A DNA stretch of 64,000 nt, taken from positions 11,222,001-11,286,000 of the forward strand of contig NW_027478168.1 of NCBI RefSeq assembly GCF_051020975.1, read 5' to 3'. A model generated the notes under the pieces. It was not told where the DNA came from. It did no database searches and saw only the letters and a list, made by a program, of their open reading frames with translations. The stretch is from Osmia lignaria lignaria. Lineage: Eukaryota > Arthropoda > Insecta > Hymenoptera > Megachilidae. Shown piece after piece: positions 60,424 through 64,000 of the stretch. The position numbers were made by a program, and so were the translations under genes. Position 1 is the stretch's first letter; the number at the start of each line of letters is the position of its first letter.

Positions 60424-63400
60424 GCTCGCACTAGTGCAGAGTTATCTCAAAGAAAGGGGCCACGGTGTTTCTGTATCTCTATTATGTTGGTGCGGCTTCG
60501 GAACTTTTAAATATCTCGATATATCTCGAAAACTACGCTTCTGATCAAAAAATATCATAGAACGTAAATTGTAGCAAACATAATTCTCTACAAAAAAGGT
60601 CTCTTAACATTTTGCCGTAGCTCGCTTCGTTTCCGAGATATTTGCAGATTTATCTCAAGGGAAGGGGCCTGACGGACATATTTCGAGATATTTCTTCTTC
60701 TTGTTGTTCTTCTTCTGCACAGCTAAGCTGGAAGTGGCATTTGCAGCTCGCTATAGTGCAGAGTTATCTCAAAGAAACGGGCCACGGTGTTTCTGTATCT
60801 CTATTATGTTGGTGCAGCTTCGGAACTTTTAAATATCTTGATATATCTCGAGAACTACGCATCTGATCAAAAAATATCATAGAACATAAAAAGTAGGAAA
60901 CTTAATTCTCTACAAAAAAGGTCTTTTAACGTTTTGCAATAGCTCGCTTCGTTTCCGAGATATTTGCAGATTTATCTCAAGGGAAGGGTCCTGACGGACA
61001 TATTTCGAGATATTTCTTCTTCTTGTTGTTCTTCTTCTGCACAGCTAAGCTGGAAGTGGCATTTGCAGGTCGCAATAGTGCAGAGTTATCTCAAAGAAAG
61101 GGGCCACGGTGTTTCTGTATCTCTATTATGTTGGTGCGGCTTCGGAACTTTTAAATATCTCGATATATCTCGAAAACTACGCTTCTGATCAAAAAATATC
61201 AGAGAACGTAAATTGTAGGAAACATAACTCTCTACAAAAAAGGTCTCTTAACATTTTGCCATAGCTCGCTTCGTTTCCGAGATATTTGCAGATTTATCTC
61301 AAGGGAAGGGGCCTGACGGACATATTTCGAGATATTTCTTCTTCTTGTTGTTCTTCTTCTGCACAGCTAAGCTGGAAGTGGCATTTGCAGCTCGCAATAG
61401 TGCAGAGTTATCTCAAAGAAAGGGGCCACGGTGTTTCTGTATCTCTATTATGTTGGTGCGGCTTCGGAACTTTTAAATATCTTGATATATCTCGAGAACT
61501 ACGCATCTGATCAAAAAATATCATAGAACATAAAGAGTAGGAGACCTAATTTTCTACAAAAAAGGTCTCTTAACATTTTGCCGTAGCTCGCTTCGTTTCC
61601 GAGATATTTGCAGATTTATCTCAAGGGAAGGGGCCTGACGGACATATTTCGAGATATTTCTTCTTCTTGTTGTTCTTCTTCTGCACAGCTAAGCTGGAAG
61701 TGGCATTTGCAGGTCGCAATAGTGCAGAGTTATCTCAAAGAAAGGGGCCACGGTGTTTCTGTATCTCTATTATGTTGGTGCGGCTTCGGAACTTTTAAAT
61801 ATCTCGATATATCTCGAAAACTACGCATCTGATCAAAAAATATCATAGAACATAAAAAGTAGGAAACTTAATTCTCTACAAAAAAGGTCTTTTAACGTTT
61901 TGCAATAGCTCGCTTCGTTTCCGAGATATTTGCAGATTTATCTCAAGGGAAGGGTCCTGACGGACATATTTCGAGATATTTCTTCTTCTTGTTGTTCTTC
62001 TTCTGCACAGCTAAGCTGGAAGTGGCATTTGCAGGTCGCAATAGTGCAGAGTTATCTCAAAGAAAGGGGCCACGGTGTTTCTGTATCTCTATTATGTTGG
62101 TGCGGCTTCGGAACGTATAAATATCTTGATATATCTCGAGAACTACGCATCTGATCAAAAAATATCATAGAACATAAAAAATAGGAAACCTAATTTTCTA
62201 CAAAAAAGGTCTCTTAACATTTTGCCGTAGCTCGCTTCGTTTCCGAGATATTTGCAGATTTATCTCAAGGGAAGGGGCCTGACGGACATATTTCGAGATA
62301 TTTCTTCTTCTTGTTGTTCTTCTTCTGCACAGCTAAGCTGGAAGTGGCATTTGCAGCTCGCACTAGTGCAGAGTTATCTCAAAGAAAGGGGCCACGGTGT
62401 TTCTGTATCTCTATTATGTTGGTGCGGCTTCGGAACTTTTAAATATCTCGATATATCTCGAAAACTACGCTTCTGATCAAAAAATATCATAGAACGTAAA
62501 TTGTAGCAAACATAATTCTCTACAAAAAAGGTCTCTTAACATTTTGCCGTAGCTCGCTTCGTTTCCGAGATATTTGCAGATTTATCTCAAGGGAAGGGGC
62601 CTGACGGACATATTTCGAGATATTTCTTCTTCTTGTTGTTCTTCTTCTGCACAGCTAAGCTGGAAGTGGCATTTGCAGCTCGCTATAGTGCAGAGTTATC
62701 TCAAAGAAACGGGCCACGGTGTTTCTGTATCTCTATTATGTTGGTGCAGCTTCGGAACTTTTAAATATCTTGATATATCTCGAGAACTACGCATCTGATC
62801 AAAAAATATCATAGAACATAAAAAGTAGGAAACTTAATTCTCTACAAAAAAGGTCTTTTAACGTTTTGCAATAGCTCGCTTCGTTTCCGAGATATTTGCA
62901 GATTTATCTCAAGGGAAGGGTCCTGACGGACATATTTCGAGATATTTCTTCTTCTTGTTGTTCTTCTTCTGCACAGCTAAGCTGGAAGTGGCATTTGCAG
63001 CTCGCAATAGTGCAGAGTTATCTCAAAGAAAGGGGCCACGGTGTTTCTGTATCTCTATTATGTTGGTGCGGCTTCGGAACGTATAAATATCTTGATATAT
63101 CTCGAGAACTACGCATCTGATCAAAAAATATCATAGAACATAAAAAATAGGAAACCTAATTTTCTACAAAAAAGGTCTCTTAACATTTTGCCGTAGCTCG
63201 CTTCGTTTCCGAGATATTTGCAGATTTATCTCAAGGGAAGGGGCCTGACGGACATATTTCGAGATATTTCTTCTTCTTGTTGTTCTTCTTCTGCACAGCT
63301 AAACTGGAAGTGGCATTTCCAGCTCGCAATCGTGCAGAGTTATCTCAAAGAGAGGGGCCACGGTGTTTCTGTATCTCTATTATGTTGGTGCGGCTTCGGA

Positions 63401-63861
63401 ACTTTTAAATATCTTGATATATCTCGAGAACTACGCCTCTGATCAAAAAATATCATAGAACATAAAAAGTAGGAAACTTAATTCTCTACAAAAATGGTCT
63501 CTTAACATTTTGCCATAGCTCGCTTCGTTTCCGAGATATTTGCAGATTTATCTCAAGGGAAGGGGCCTGACGGACATATTTCGAAATATTTCTTCTTCTT
63601 GTTGTTCCTCTTCTGCACAGCTAAGCTGGAAGTGGCATTTGCAGCTCGCAATAGTGCAGAGTTATCTCAAAGAAAGGGGCCACGGTGTTTCTGTATCTCT
63701 ATTATGTTGGTGCGGCTTCGGAACTTTTAAATATCTTGATATATCTCGAGAACTACGCATCTGATCAAAAAATATCATAGAACATAAAAAGTAGGAAACC
63801 TAATTTTCTACAAAAAAGGTCTCTTAACATTTTGCCGTAGCTCGCTTCGTTTCCGAGATAT
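60424..63861 (+). repeat. Right-end monomers with partial 1,932 and 966 bp periods
   Basis: From about 60,424 to 61,068 the sequence matches 62,356-63,000 (offset 1,932 bp), sharing GTAGCAAACATAATTC, GCTCGCTATAGTGC and AAAGAAACGGGCC. Around 62,037-62,300 it matches 966 bp downstream, sharing GGAACGTATAAATATC and AAAAAATAGGAAACC. The unit at 63218 is N type, and 63540 combines TTTCGAAATATTTCTTC with TGTTCCTCTTC. Exchange in several registers has overlapped here. Confidence 0.75.
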
Positions 63862-64000
63862 TTGCAGATTTATCTCAAGGGAAGGGGCCTGACGGACATA
63901 TTTCGAGATATTTCTTCTTCTTGTTGTTCTTCTTCTGCACAGCTAAGCTGGAAGTGGCATTTGCAGCTCGCTATAGTGCAGAGTTATCTCAAAGAAACGG
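63862..64000 (+). repeat. Partial satellite monomer at right edge
   Basis: The final 139 bases are the start of another unit, with GCTCGCTATAGTGCAG and AAAGAAACGG marks as in the 57100, 60642 and 62574 units. The array runs past the window edge. Confidence 0.95.

Larger units (their letters stand above)
1..64000. repeat. Satellite DNA array, 322 bp monomer, about 199 head-to-tail units
   Basis: Every part of the window is a copy of the same unit. Landmarks such as TTGCAGA, AAGGGGCC, GGTGCGGCTTCGGAAC and CTGATCA recur every 322 bp in one orientation from end to end. Unit starts fall at 107 + 322n as far as 6225, then at 6546 + 322n as far as 63862; the single shift comes from a one-base deletion. 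Copies differ from each other mainly by scattered substitutions, typically a few percent by eye. No base of unrelated DNA, no inversion and no transposon interrupts it. The family is not one I can name. By analogy with other long homogeneous satellites it probably lies in centromeric or pericentromeric heterochromatin; that is inference, as nothing in the window shows the chromosomal position. It contains no gene that I can support. Confidence 0.98.

Noticed and set aside
1019..63000. Minus-strand frames of 65-76 codons, and the ATG-started ones at 6238-6462 and 22981-23196
   Set aside because: The common 65-codon form starts with GTG and is lost in many units by single changes; the ATG-started ones arise by local mutation and are not shared.
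107..63764. A conserved 74-residue protein encoded in almost every monomer
   Set aside because: The frame starts with TTG, has no known domain, has free amino-acid change between copies and sporadic stops, and 322 is not divisible by three. Low divergence alone keeps the frame open.
1..64000. CRISPR array
   Set aside because: There are no short repeats with unique spacers; the full 322 bp is repeated and no cas gene is present.
1..64000. Tandem gene array (5S rRNA, tRNA, histone or snRNA) or rDNA spacer repeats
   Set aside because: No rRNA, tRNA or histone sequence is recognisable in any unit. The GGCTTCGGAAC element only loosely resembles a Pol III B box and no A box or T-run terminator is arranged with it. 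Spacer repeats of rDNA cannot be wholly excluded without flanks.
1..64000. Transposon-derived array
   Set aside because: No terminal inverted repeats, target-site duplications, poly-A tail or transposase or reverse transcriptase fragment were seen in the monomer.
1..64000. A new gene system or defence island hidden in the array
   Set aside because: Both strands were considered; all sequence is accounted for by monomers and their substitutions, with no insertion larger than zero bases in any unit.

Overview
The whole 64 kb window is one uninterrupted head-to-tail satellite DNA array. The monomer is 322 bp, always in the same orientation. Taking the conserved TTGCAGA element as the start of a unit, monomers begin at 107 + 322n up to 6225 and at 6546 + 322n from there to 63862. 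That gives about 198 complete monomers plus a partial one at each end (1-106 and 63862-64000). Only one monomer, 6225-6545, departs from 322 bp (it is 321 bp). I see no genes, RNA genes, transposons, CRISPR array or unique DNA anywhere. Stretches without genes therefore hold only this satellite.

The organism is a eukaryote. A repeat family this long, homogeneous and AT-leaning (about 39% GC in a hand-counted monomer), with length near two nucleosome repeats (2 x 161 bp), fits centromeric or pericentromeric heterochromatin. CpG is not depleted (about 14 per monomer against 12-13 expected), which argues against a heavily methylated genome and suits many insects. The exact species cannot be read from the sequence, and I did not recognise the family by name.

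Layout. From 1 to about 18.4 kb the array is built largely from three-monomer (966 bp) combinations of types A, B and C, plus a two-copy six-monomer (1,932 bp) block at 10.3-14.2 kb. From 18.4 to 38.4 kb type A is almost gone. Here there are dimer repeats (25.5-27.2 kb), a single-monomer duplication (28.1-28.7 kb) and displaced duplications offset by 11, 20, 4 and 6 monomers. From 38.4 to 57 kb new subfamilies (E, F, G) dominate and the duplications are largest and youngest: an 18-monomer displaced copy, a 5-monomer tandem copy, and a 10-monomer (3,220 bp) tandem duplication with only two substitutions found. From 57 kb to the end is a finer mosaic with partial 1,932 and 966 bp periods.

All duplication offsets are whole multiples of 322 bp, as in-register unequal crossover or conversion would give. 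Inside each monomer there is a 26 bp direct repeat spaced 114 bp, seven copies of TATCTC or its complement, and an inverted pair. These suggest the monomer grew from shorter units. Reading frames of 65-84 codons occur in nearly every monomer, but they mostly lack ATG starts and cannot continue across a 322 bp unit in frame. I treat them as non-coding.
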